Assembly: GCA_017871115.1 (NCBI GenBank) | Contig: JAFCIZ010000002.1 | Location: forward strand, 62,001 to 126,000 | Origin: Cunninghamella blakesleeana | Taxonomy: Eukaryota; Mucoromycota; Mucoromycetes; Mucorales; Cunninghamellaceae | DNA length: 64,000 nucleotides | Direction: 5' to 3' | In this document: positions 26,286 through 37,235 of the stretch, piece after piece | Layout: each line of letters opens with the position of its first letter | Numbering within the stretch: the first letter of the stretch is position 1 | Notes under the pieces: model-generated | What the model saw: only the letters and a program-made list of their open reading frames with translations | Database searches by the model: none | What the model was told of the DNA's origin: nothing | Translations under genes and position numbers: made by a program

Positions 26286-28372
26286 ATGTCTGGTAAGTTT
26301 TTATTAATAATTATAATTATTGTTATTATTGTTATATAATAATAATAATAATAAAATATTCCTACTTTTATTAAAAAGAGATGAAATATATATATCGAAA
26401 AAAAAGGAAATATTATGTTTTGAATGGACACACAAAAAAAAAAAATGGAGAGAGACAAATGAATGACATATGACCTATTCAAAGTGTAACAAAAAAGTGA
26501 AAGGGAATCATAAGAAAAGATTAAAATACTAGAATGGAAATAATACGATGGATCATGAAAATAATAATAGTAATAAAAATACTTTTTATTCAAAAATAAA
26601 TCTTTGTTTTTATTTTATTTTGTTCTTTTAAAAATAATAATAGGGAATTATGATTCAAGTAAAATAGCACGAGTCCTTGCTAAAGATGCAAAGTCTGGAA
26701 AACAAATAAAGATTAGTTATATTAACAAAAAAATCACTGGTAATGGTTCATTTGGTGTTGTTTACCAAACTCGACTTATTGATACTGACGAAGATGCTGC
26801 TATTAAAAAAGTACTTCAAGATAGAAGGTTTAAGGTATAAAATAGAAATAAATAATTTGAAATAGTGAGAGAGAATGAGATATGTTTTTTTTTTTTATTA
26901 ATTCAACATATATTTATACTTGATTTTAATTTTTTAGAACCGTGAATTACAAATTATGAGGTTAGTAGATCATCCTAACGTATGTCGATTAAAATCCTAT
27001 TTTTATAATCAAGTAGAAAATAAGGTAATGATTATTATATTAATATATGTTAGAATAGATATTGAAATAATAAATAAAGAAATAAAGGATATGAAGAATA
27101 GACTAGTAATAAACAATATATTTATATATATATCAATTGTTATTATTATTATTATTATTTAGGAAGATGAAGTTTATTTGAATCTTGTTATGGAATACGT
27201 CCCTGATACTTTATATAGAGCCACTAGATTATACGCTAAATCGAAACAATCGATGCCAATGGTTTTAGTCAAAGTTTATATGTATCAAGTGATTCGTGCT
27301 TTGGCTTATATTCACTCTTTAGGTATCTGTCATCGTGATATTAAACCTCAGAACGTTTTATTAGACCCTGCTGCTGCTATATGTAAAATGTGTGATTTTG
27401 GCAGGTAAAAGAAAAAAAGAAAAAAGAGAAAGAGGGCATCAATAAATAATAAAAGAGAACCACCCTATTAATCATTTTCCATTTCTTTTTTAATAATAAT
27501 AGTGCCAAGATCTTAACACCTGGTGAACCTAATGTATCTTATATTTGTTCTCGTTATTATCGTGCACCAGAATTAATTTTCGGAGCTACGAATTATACAT
27601 TAAATATTGATGTCTGGTCAACAGGATGTGTTATGGCAGAATTGATTTTAGGGCAACCTTTCTTTCCAGGTGATAGTGGAATTGATCAACTAGTAGAAAT
27701 CATTAAAATCTTGGGTACACCTTCAAAACAAGAAATTGCTGCTATGAATGCTAGTTACGTTGAACACAAATTCCCTCAAATCAAACCCCATCCATTACAT
27801 AAGGTAAGATGATAATAGTAATACTATTATTATTATAGAAAAGAAATATCATCATCATCATATATACACAGGTATAAGATGTATTTATATATTTATTATC
27901 TATATACTTTTTTATTTGATTTTTCCTGAATAGATATTTGTTGGTGCAAATGAGGATGCTGTTGATTTATTATCTAAAATGTTAAGATATGATCCCCAAC
28001 AAAGAATTTCTGCTATCGAAGCTTTATGTCACCCATTCTTTGATGATATACGTGATCCAAACATGAGATTACCTAATGGTCAACCTTTACCTCCTGTGTT
28101 AAACTTCACTAGACATGGTAAATTATAATATTCTATATAATAGATATATATATATACTAAGGGAAAGAAAAAAAAAAATCCAAGAGATTCATAGTTATAT
28201 TTATATATAATTTTTATTTTATTTTATAATAGAATTATCTATTCGACCTGACCTTATTCGACGATTAGTACCACCACATTGTGATCAAGAATTACTGTCT
28301 AGAAATATCAATATTCATCAATTTGATCCAATTCCTGCTGAACAATTAAAGATACCTCCATCTTACATTTAA
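26286..28372 (+). CDS. GSK3: Glycogen synthase kinase-3 family Ser/Thr kinase
   Basis: Exons 26286-26292, 26644-26834, 26938-27024, 27163-27404, 27503-27803, 27934-28117, 28233-28372; 383 residues. The kinase domain shows the glycine loop [15 protein letters not shown] lysine [16 protein letters not shown], catalytic loop [17 protein letters not shown], and the activation-loop tyrosine motif [14 protein letters not shown], which is specific to GSK-3. The C-lobe has [18 protein letters not shown]-3 kinases phosphorylate primed substrates in growth, stress and differentiation signalling (family knowledge). The first coding exon is only 7 nt (ATGTCTG), followed by a 351-nt intron; the phase is correct and no in-frame ATG near the domain start would give a better model. 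Confidence 0.95.
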
Positions 28373-28541
28373 TGATTTATTATTATTATTATTATTTTAC
28401 TTTCTCCTTATTCTTCTTAGTCATACATCTACTAGTATCTATTTTTTTTAGTACACCTTTTTATTTTATAATTATTTTTTAACGAGTATTTTTTTTTTTT
28501 TTTTTTTTTTTTGATTTTGATTTTGATTTTTTTTTAACCTT

Positions 28542-28577
<36 letters not shown>

Positions 28578-29037
28578 TACATACAACTCATTTTTTATAT
28601 ATTTATATTTATTTATTATATATATTTTATGTAATCCCTTTTTTTCATATATATATATATATATATGTATATGTATATATATATATATTGATTCACTTTG
28701 GAACAGAAATCATTTTTTATTTATATTTTTGTTCCCATGTAAATTTTATTATATATTATTTATTTATTATTATTATTAAAAAAAAAATGATCAACATAGA
28801 AGTTTATGATTTATGATTTTCTATTGCACAAAGAAATGATATTTATTTATTTATAATATACAAATAGCTGGAAATGGTATATATGTATGTTTAAATGAAA
28901 AAATGCGGGGTCACCGAGTTTTTTTTATTATTATTATTATGACATCATAAAATTAGTTTTAAAATTCCGATATTTTTTTTTATCTTTTTCCATTACTTTT
29001 TCATTTTTCATTTTTTTTTTCTTGGATAAAAATAAAT
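28373..29037. other. Spacer between GSK-3 and the small cysteine-rich gene
   Basis: AT-rich DNA with a T tract near 28490-28512 and TA repeats near 28545-28575 and 28650-28690. No gene is seen. Confidence 0.5.
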
Positions 29038-29329
29038 ATGTCAGAAAAAAATGCAACCATTTCAAAAGGCTCACCTTGTGACTATAAACCATTGCAAGAA
29101 TGTTTAATAAAAAATAATAACGATAGATCAAAGTGTATGAAAGAATGGAATGATTTTCAAGAAGCTTGTAAAAGAAAAAGGTAAACTTTTTTTCTTTTAA
29201 AAATAATTATTAATTAAAGGATAAAAAAAAATATTAACCTTCATGTAAATTTTATTTTGTTTTATATATTTATTTTTATAAATATAAATAATTAGAAAAG
29301 AAGACTGTGAAGCGTGTCAAAAGGATTAA
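29038..29329 (+). CDS. Small cysteine-rich protein, CHCH/CMC4-like (putative)
   Basis: Exons 29038-29180 and 29296-29329, joined in phase, 58 residues. It has six cysteines: C-x7-C-x10-C-x10-C in PCDYKPLQECLIKNNND and KCMKEWNDFQEACKRK, then DCEACQKD at the C-terminus. Paired cysteines in two short helices suggest a twin-CxnC protein imported into the mitochondrial intermembrane space. The spacing differs from the standard CX9C, so family membership (CMC4/COX23-like) is only a suggestion. The gene structure is supported by a good donor (AG|GTAAAC), acceptor (ATTAG) and an intact frame. Confidence 0.6.
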
Positions 29330-29437
29330 TTAAATAAATCATAGAATATGAATTAAAAATTATTAAATATAGTAATTAAAAAATAAAATAATATTAAATT
29401 ATAGAATTAGAATTAAATGGATAGTATATTATATTCT

Positions 29438-29962
29438 TTAATGGAAAAATATGGAACGACGATTATGAGATTTATCATGAACTTCATCTTCTTTTGCTCT
29501 AGCAATAATCACAGCACAAGGAGAATGATGACAACAATAATCGGATACACTACCCAATAAAGTTCTAATAAAATAAAATAAAAATTGCAAAGATGTTTTA
29601 TATATATATTAGTAAACCAATATCAAACTTTAATCAAAAAACCAATCTTTTAATTTATATATATATATGTATATGTATAAACAATGAATCTTTACCTTTT
29701 TACAGCACCTAGTTTACGTGATCCCATTATTAATACATCAGCTCTGATTTCTTTAATTTTACGAATAATTTCAATCTTTGGATCACCTACCATGGCAATG
29801 GCTTGACAAGCAATATGACGATCTTTTAATTTATGCGCATACTCTCTCAATAAGGAAATACTTGCTTCTCTTTTTTCGTCATCAAAATCTTCAACAAAAC
29901 CTGTAGGATTAATATAAGGTTGCATGGTCACATCGATGCTTCTTGTATTTACTAAAACAACC

Positions 29963-29997
<35 letters not shown>

Positions 29998-30227
29998 TGA
30001 ATTAAAACTAAAAAAACATTCATCAATAAAGCAATTAATGCATATCTGTTACTTACAAGATCTTTAGATGGTTGAATAAAGTTATCCATAGCCCATTCAA
30101 ATACATAGGAAGCCGAAGAAGTATCTATAGACATCATAACGACACGAGATAAATTACTTTGAATATCTGGTTCATGACTAAATTTTTCAATTAAGATTTC
30201 TCTTGGTGTTTTGACTTGTTCTGCCAT
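29438..30227 (-). CDS. Universal stress protein (UspA)-domain protein
   Basis: Exons in coding order 30227-30057, 29961-29696, 29564-29438; 187 residues, in phase. The UspA fold is visible: RVVMMSIDTSSASYVFEWA as the first strand-helix, DLVVLVNTRSIDV as the second strand, and AMVGDPKIEIIRKIKEIRAD followed by VLIMGSRKLGAVKRTLLGSVS. The last segment matches the ATP-binding GxxxxG..G(S/T)VS region of UspA proteins. A C-terminal CCHHSPCAVIIAR strand completes it. UspA proteins in fungi are small stress-associated nucleotide-binding proteins of unclear mechanism (family knowledge). Confidence 0.9.
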
Positions 30228-30875
30228 TATATGATAGTGATAATTATACAAGTAATTAAATATAAAAATAAAATAAGAGGAAGAAGTATATAAATATAAA
30301 AAAAGCAGTTAAATAAATAAAAATAAATTAGTATTAATATTATAATAAATTTGTTTTTGTTTTGCATTTTTTTAAAGTTTTTATGTTTTACGTATGTTTT
30401 TCAATATAATTTTTTTTTCTTTTTTTTGAAACCCTTCTAATAAGGAAAAAGGAAATGAATAGAAAAAAGGAAAACTCGTTTTTTAACAATAAATAATCAT
30501 AAACAAAAAAAAAAAAGAAAATAAATGGTCATTTGACTTTTTTATTTTCATAAAAGGAGGATTTTTTTTTAAACCCTTTCAAATATTAATAATAATAATA
30601 ATTATAATAATAAAAAAAAAAACGCATGAAAAATATGATTTTTCAAATCAAAATAAAAACGGAATTATCTCGAGATAGATAAGTAGCATCGGCCAATCAG
30701 AATTCACGGATAAGACTGAAAGATATCATTTGGACTCTTTTCAGGAGTTTTATCTAAAGACATAAAAAAGGATTTGAAATACGATGGTCCTTTTTTTTCT
30801 TTTTCTCTTTTTTTTTTCATTATTTTTTTAAATAATAGTTATATCAATTAATATTTATATATATATATAATCAAG
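30228..30875. other. Divergent spacer between the UspA gene and a small unknown gene
   Basis: About 650 bp with promoters expected at both ends. A CCAAT motif within GGCCAATCAG lies at about 30691-30700. T-rich tracts precede the start on the right. Confidence 0.5.
30693..30697 (+). promoter_or_regulatory. CCAAT box upstream of small unknown gene
   Basis: CCAAT in the context CGGCCAATCAG, about 180 bp upstream of the start at 30876. The flanks match the usual HAP/NF-Y consensus, which would fit a mitochondrial gene. Inferred from motif only. Confidence 0.45.
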
Positions 30876-31133
30876 ATGTCCATTGCTACTTCCACCCGTA
30901 TTACTACACGTTTAATGAGTTTTGTTCATAAACCTACTGTTCCTAAAGAAGTATTAATGAAAAACCGTCCAAGATATCGTGTTGAAGATGTTTTATCCAA
31001 CCCTTCTTTACTTGTTCTTAACACTGAAAATACTGTTGCTAAAGTAAAACCCAGTGGTATGCCTATGGAATTATTAGCTAAAGTTATGACTGAACAAGAA
31101 ACAAATGTAGCAAAAAAAGTGCTTCGAAAGTAA
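30876..31133 (+). CDS. Small protein with possible mitochondrial presequence, function unknown
   Basis: A single exon of 85 residues. The N-terminus MSIATSTRITTRLMSFVHKP is Ser/Thr/Arg-rich without acidic residues, typical of a mitochondrial import signal. The rest (RPRYRVEDVLSNPSLLVLN, then KPSGMPMELLAKVM) is mixed alpha/beta and not recognised as a known family. Codon use resembles the neighbouring genes (GTT, CCT, ACT-rich), and a CCAAT box lies upstream, both supporting a real gene. No function is proposed. Confidence 0.65.
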   Translation: MSIATSTRITTRLMSFVHKPTVPKEVLMKNRPRYRVEDVLSNPSLLVLNTENTVAKVKPSGMPMELLAKVMTEQETNVAKKVLRK

Positions 31134-31769
31134 TTTTATTTTTATCTTTATTTTTATTTTTATAATCATCTATTATTATTATTATCTCTTTTATTCCCAA
31201 ATGGAAAAATAATAACCCTCCCACCACCCACACACTAACTTTTTGTAAATACTTTCTTTTTGTGTTTTTTATTTTTTAAAAAAAACACATCCTTTTCTTT
31301 ATTATATATGCTTTTATATGTTTAAAATGAGAATGAAATCATTTTATATACTTTCTTTTTTACCTATTTATATTTTAATTTTTATACATAGCAAACTTAC
31401 TTTTTTTTCAAAAAAAAATGAAAAAATAACCTACCTTCGAAAAAACTCCTTTTATTATTTTTTATTACTAAAAAGAAATAAAAAAACCATATAAAAAAAA
31501 ATTTACTCTACATGTGAAAAATTAGCGTTTTTTTGTGTTACTTTATATTTTATATAAAACCTAAAAAAGTGGTTGTTATTATTGATGTCATGAACCAATT
31601 AAAATAAGATTAATTTTACGCAGGTGATTTGAAAAGAAAGATTAAAAAAAAAGATTGTATATAGAATAGAGTTTTGCATTGGCGATCTTTTTTTTTTTTT
31701 AAAAAAAAAAAAGTTGGAGAATGTATGTATGTATAAATCAAAAATGATTTGTTGATTTTCATCTTTATT
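31134..31769. other. Spacer between convergent genes
   Basis: 3' regions of the small unknown gene and the NRAMP gene. It contains T(n)A(n) elements at 31272-31285 and 31688-31712. No gene is seen. Confidence 0.5.
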
Positions 31770-34105
31770 TCATTTTTTTTTTAATGGTAAATAAATCAAA
31801 TAAACAACAAAGCAGAAATAAAATATACTGAATAGGATCAATAAAATGGAAAAATCCCATTCTTGAATAAAGGTAAAGAAAGCATACCCATTAAATCCAA
31901 TAACTATCCAGGAAATAATCCAACATATATTATTTAAAAATGGCTTATTTTTAAAGTATTCAGTCATGATATCAGATGAGGAGGTTAATTTTAATAAAGG
32001 AATCACTGCCATAGGGAGACATAAACTATATTTTAATTTATTAATAATAATAAATCTTTAGACATCTCTTGCTTTCTCTCTCTTTTTATTATTATTATTA
32101 TTATTATGTATATATAATTTTTATTTCCTTTTTTGCTTTATTAATACCTTTGAACAACATTCAAAATTTCACCCATCGTATCAAATTTTTCAACGGCGAA
32201 AACAGCAACCAACATACTTGGTACCAAAGCAATAGCTCTTGTAATAGCCACACGATGCCATTGTTTTTTAAATATAGCCCCAAAGAATCCTTCCATTACA
32301 TATTGACCAGCTAATGTTCCTGTCATGGTTGAGCTTTGGCCAGCTGCTAATAGCCCACCTGCCCATAAATAGCGTGCAAACCCTCCAAGCGATTTTTGTA
32401 ATACTTCTGCTGCATCATATAATCCAGGTAATTGCGATATGGTTTGTCCAGGTTGATAAAATACTTTAGCAAAGACAACAACAATTGATAAATTGATAAA
32501 ATAGGAAGTTAATAAAGCAATGGCGGATTCAAGTGTAAAATAAAAATTAGCTTCAGTCTTTTTCTTTTCTGATGGTTGTTTTCCTAAATTTCTAGATCTA
32601 ACTAATGCACTATATAAAAATCAAAAGTATATATGCATATCAATATCATTATCCTTTTTTATTGTTTTTTTCTATATATATATATATATATATATATATT
32701 ACCTATGTAAATACATGTCATGAGGCATTAATAAACAACCAATCATACCAACAGCTTGAACAGCAGCATTAGAAGGGATAGAAGGGATAATCATTCCTTT
32801 AACAATAGACTCCACATCAGGATGTGAAGAAATCATTTCAACCCAAAAACAAACAATCATAATGGCAATTAAAGTGATAAAAAAAATCTCGATTTTCCGT
32901 ACGCCATATTGTTGAAGAAACATGAAAAGAAATGTATCTGTTGCAGTAATCATAACACCAATCCACAATTTAAATCCAAATAAAATTTTTAAAGCAATGG
33001 CTGTACCAACAATTTCTTGTATATCTGATCCAATAATTGCACATTGCGTAAATATCCAGACTAATATTGATGTTGGGGTATTATATTGTTGTCGAACATG
33101 CTGTGCTAAATGCTTTCCAGTTACAACACCTAATCTAATTGCTAGAGTTTGAATAGCCAAACCTATATATATATATATTTATATATAATATAATATAATA
33201 AAATGCTAATAAATAATAATAATAATAACAATAATAGTTGTATTAATCGTTTTTTACCTGCTACATGACACCAAAATAGTAGCCATAATAATTTGTACCC
33301 AGCTATGGAACCAGCTTGAAGATCAGACTAAATTGGTTTCATCAATATATGTATAAGATAAAAAAAAAAAAAAAACGAAAAGATAACAATAATAATAATA
33401 AAATGACAATAAATATGCTTGTCTTTTTTTTCTATTTGTACTACCCAGATCTTTTTTTTTTTTTTTCATTTTGTTACCTCCTACAATGAAATAAAATAAA
33501 ATAAGGTTTTATTTTAGATAATTTTTCTATAATCATGTATAATCATTACAATATTTGTACAGCTGATATTCTTTTTTTCTTAATCTTAATATTTTAATAC
33601 TTACAAGATTACCCGGATCTAAATAAGCTATTGCCCTATTATATTGTTTTAAAAAGAATATGTATATATATATAATTAATGATGTTGGATATATATATAT
33701 ATATATATATTTGTTAGTATTGTTTTTTGATTATATAATTTACATTAACCAACCTAGTTGAATATTTAAAAATAGTATTAAGTAATAATGTGATTATTAT
33801 TAGTATATATAGTTTAAGATATTTTTTATTATAATTGTTATCATTGTTATTATTTCTAATTATTTACCAGGACCAGTGTATTGTAAAAGTTTAGATAAGG
33901 AAAATCCTTGATTATCTTCAGAGTCTTCGATATAGATTTGATCTTTTACATCTATCTCTACTTCCCAATTATCATTACTACTACTACTACTACTGCTACT
34001 ACTACTACTTGAAGCTTCAGATTCGTTATTGTTTGTAGGTATAGATTGATACGCAATTTTAGAATCGCTTAATAGTTTGGTTGAATCGGTATTTTTTACT
34101 GTCAT
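31770..34105 (-). CDS. NRAMP-family divalent metal transporter with two micro-exons
   Basis: Exons in coding order 34105-33868, 33753-33744 (10 nt), 33635-33605, 33480-33478 (3 nt), 33327-33258, 33162-32703, 32609-32148, 32025-31770; 509 residues, in phase. After an acidic N-terminus with a 12-residue serine run, the splices rebuild the canonical TM1 motif GPGWLMAIAYLDPGNLE followed by SDLQAG. Other NRAMP hallmarks are MPHDMYLHSALV (usually MPHN) in TM6 and AGQSSTMTGTLAGQYVMEGF, plus about 10-11 hydrophobic segments. Family members are proton-coupled importers of Mn2+/Fe2+ (Smf1-3, DMT1). The 10-nt exon supplies GWLM and the 3-nt exon GAG supplies the conserved Glu of DPGNLE. Omitting the 3-nt exon would keep frame but delete that Glu and need a 277-nt intron. 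Confidence 0.92.
33478..33480 (-). other. Candidate 3-nt micro-exon (GAG, Glu) of the NRAMP gene
   Basis: On the minus strand the sequence reads ATTTCATTGTAG|GAG|GTAACA, a T-rich acceptor followed by one codon and a GT donor. It lies between exons ending DPGNL and starting SDLQAG, where the family normally has DPGNLESDLQAG. The flanking introns would be 124 and 150 nt, the usual size here. No transcript evidence is available. Confidence 0.7.
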
Positions 34106-34656
34106 GTTGGTCAAGAAGAATAATAATATATATTATTAAAAAAAAAAAGAATAATAAATAACGCTAATAATATAGTTGTCTCTAAATTGTGTAAACTTGT
34201 ATATCAAAACATAAAAATAAATTCTATAAAATATATTAATAAAAATAGAAATACAGTTATATAAAAAAAAAGAGGAGGAAAGAGGAAAGAAAAGGAGTGT
34301 TTCTAAAAAAATACTACATAAATTGAAAATTTCTCGGAGCCGGAAGGAAAGTGCGGGGGTTAATTTTTTTAGTTCATATGAATTCTTGTTAGAACTAGCA
34401 ATGATCAATGGTTTTTCTTTTGTTAGTTTTAGAATACGTAAGAGGACTAAAACATGCTCATACATATATTACTGTTTTTAAATAAGAATTAATTTTTATC
34501 AGTTTTTATTATTATCTTTTGGGACTATAACATTCAGTAGAATTTTTTATTTTTATTTCATTTTGAATATATAGTAATGAAGGGCATAATATAAATATAT
34601 ATGAATATATATATATAGAGTTATTCTTTTTTTTTATTATACTACAAATTTAAATT
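34106..34656. other. Spacer between NRAMP start and proteasome gene stop
   Basis: 550 bp, AT-rich, presumably containing the NRAMP promoter. A minus-strand frame at 34136-34465 has no family features and I do not call it. Confidence 0.5.
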
Positions 34657-34705
34657 CTACTCTTCCATTTCGTCATCCAAGGATTCCTAATAAATAAATA
34701 ATAGA

Positions 34706-34749
<44 letters not shown>

Positions 34750-36219
34750 CATTATTATATGGTTTTTCAAATCATTAATATTATTTTAAAGAAAAAACCA
34801 GTTTACCTTTGCTAATCTTTCAGCTTCTTCCTTTATTTCCTTTGGTACAAATTGATGTTTGTATTTAGATTCAGCACAAATCCAACTTAATTCCAATTCA
34901 AAATCTTTATCTTTGGCATCATCATGACATGTATAAATACTATCATAATAGTAGTAATAATAAAATAAAAATAAATATATCTATGATCCCGATTATCCAT
35001 TATATAATACCATAAAAAAATTATAATCTTTTTTTTTAAAAAAAAAAAACTTACATGCGAGTAATATGATTTACGGCTTCACGAACTGTCATTTCATCTA
35101 CATTGAGCTTTTCTAATTCTGTCTTTGCAACTGATTTTCCTTTACCAACAGCACATGCTTTGTAGCCCTATATTTTTTTTTTTTTTTTTTTTTTTATTTT
35201 TAAAAAAAAAGAAATAAGTACAATTATTATGTTTAATTAATTAGAAACAATCCTATTTATAAATTTATCATAGACTTCATTTTTGTTCTTATTCTTTACC
35301 CAGTATAAACCGGAGGGTTCAATTAAATATAAAGATGGTTCTTCATTTGTCATAGCAGCAACAATAGTTCCTAATCCAAAAGGTCGTACACTAGAATAAA
35401 GAGTATAAGCAGATGCATATTGTCCTAATCGATCAGCAATTGTCTATTAAAAATAAAAAAAAAGTAAAATAAATTCATTTACATATAATTAGTTCATGAC
35501 GTTATCCATATATGGTGATTACGTATTTATATGCATTTTTTTTATTATTACTTTTCCAGGAATTGGTTGGCGATAAATATCTTTCCATGATTGAGCTTCA
35601 TCACGAGCACGATTTACTAAATGTCTACTATCAGCAACTAAACCAGCAGATACCTATTTTTTTTTAAAATAAATAAATAAATAACCCATTTCATATTTTG
35701 TAACTATTTTTATTGTTCTCGATTATACGCCGTATTTATGTATGTACCATGCCAATGTGAAGATCTGCACTTTGAATTCGTTTATTAGCTCCTGCAACAA
35801 GGAGTTTAGATTGGATTAATTTTTCAACACCTAATACGACACCATCTTTTGCACGAATACCAAGAGCGGTACTAAAAACATATACATAAGCAAAATAAAA
35901 TAGGATTATTATCAAATAAGGTATTTGGGATTTTTTTTTAAATATACATATGTATATCTTATATCTTCATATTTTTATTTTTATTTTAAAATATTTACCC
36001 ACTGTTATCTACAGCTTTATTAGCATATTCGACTTGAAATACGCGACCATCAGGTGAATATGTAGAAACAGATAAATCGTACTGTAATAAAATATAAATT
36101 AGTACATAATTAATGATATTATTCATTATTATTTTTTAAAAAAAATATCAATAAAACTAGAAAAGGTTGATATTTTTTTTTTAAAATAGCTTACTTACTC
36201 CAGTACCAATAGAAGTCAT
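34657..36219 (-). CDS. PRE10: 20S proteasome subunit alpha-7 (PSMA3/Pre10 type)
   Basis: Exons in coding order 36219-36199, 36081-35999, 35871-35748, 35653-35552, 35443-35300, 35167-35055, 34939-34807, 34686-34657; eight exons, 249 residues. The alpha-subunit N-terminal signature [20 protein letters not shown] is at residues 8-27. Subtype residues [36 protein letters not shown] and [12 protein letters not shown] match PSMA3/Pre10. The C-terminus is the acidic ESLDDEMEE typical of this subunit. It forms part of the outer alpha ring of the 20S core (family knowledge). It has a divergent promoter of 242 bp with the next gene. The first exon is only 21 nt. Confidence 0.96.
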
Positions 36220-36461
36220 TTCTAAATTATATTAATTATAAAAAGTAAAAAAAAAAAAGAAAAAGAGAATAAAGAATGGTTTTTTTTTAAAAAAAGGGCC
36301 GCGTATTCTTTTTATATATTATAAAAATAGTCACCCCATTATGTGCATCGAAAAAAATTATAATTTAAAATCGCGCTTTTTTTTTTCTTTCTTTCTCTCT
36401 ATCTATTTTTTTTCCTCCCTTAAAATATATATAAATATATATAAATATATATATAAAGATA
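36220..36461. promoter_or_regulatory. Divergent promoter region between PRE10 and the SMARCE1-like gene
   Basis: 242 bp separate the two opposite start codons. It includes a T(n)A(n) element at about 36281-36295. No yeast-type PACE proteasome element (GGTGGCAAA) was seen. Confidence 0.45.
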
Positions 36462-37196
36462 ATGGAATCTGTTTATTATTATCGACAAGGAAATATGCAA
36501 ATGCCTGGAGGTCAAGGTCGTGGAGGACCTATGCCTCAACCACCACAATACATGCAAAACCAAAGTCCAGCTTATAGAAATAACCAAGAAAATATACGTA
36601 AAAGATCTCATAAAGTAATAATAATGATAAAAGTTCTAGTATTAATATAAAAAAAAAAATAGTGTAAGTATATAAATATATGATTGTAATATATATTTTA
36701 TTGTTATATATATATTATATTTTAATTATAGTCTTCGAAACAAAACATCCCTCAACCACAAGAAGATAGAGATGAACCATCTGGGGGTAATAAACAATAG
36801 CTACAATAGTAATCTACCACATAAATATATTACAAATATTTATTGAAAGTATAAATTAACTTATATTTTTATTATTATTTATTATTGTTTTAATTAGATG
36901 AACTCGATGATATTTCTGCTAGAGATATTGCTATGGCCAGATATAAACGAAATCACGATTATTTATCAGAAATATTTACACCATATACAGCAGGTAAAAG
37001 CTTAAAAGATAAATGAAAAAAAAGCAAAAGGAAAGAGGAAGTACATATATAATATTCACACCTTTTTTTTCTTATGTTTATAGACAGTATTGTACCACCA
37101 ACTTTAGATATTTCACAAAATAAAGAGGATTTATTAAATATCATTGTAAGTATTCGTATCTATATTATCAATAATGAAAAGTTGTTTATATCAATG

Positions 37197-37235
<39 letters not shown>

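Noticed and set aside
34136..34465. 109-residue minus-strand open frame between NRAMP and PRE10
   Set aside because: Low-complexity, no family motif, overlaps the expected NRAMP promoter.
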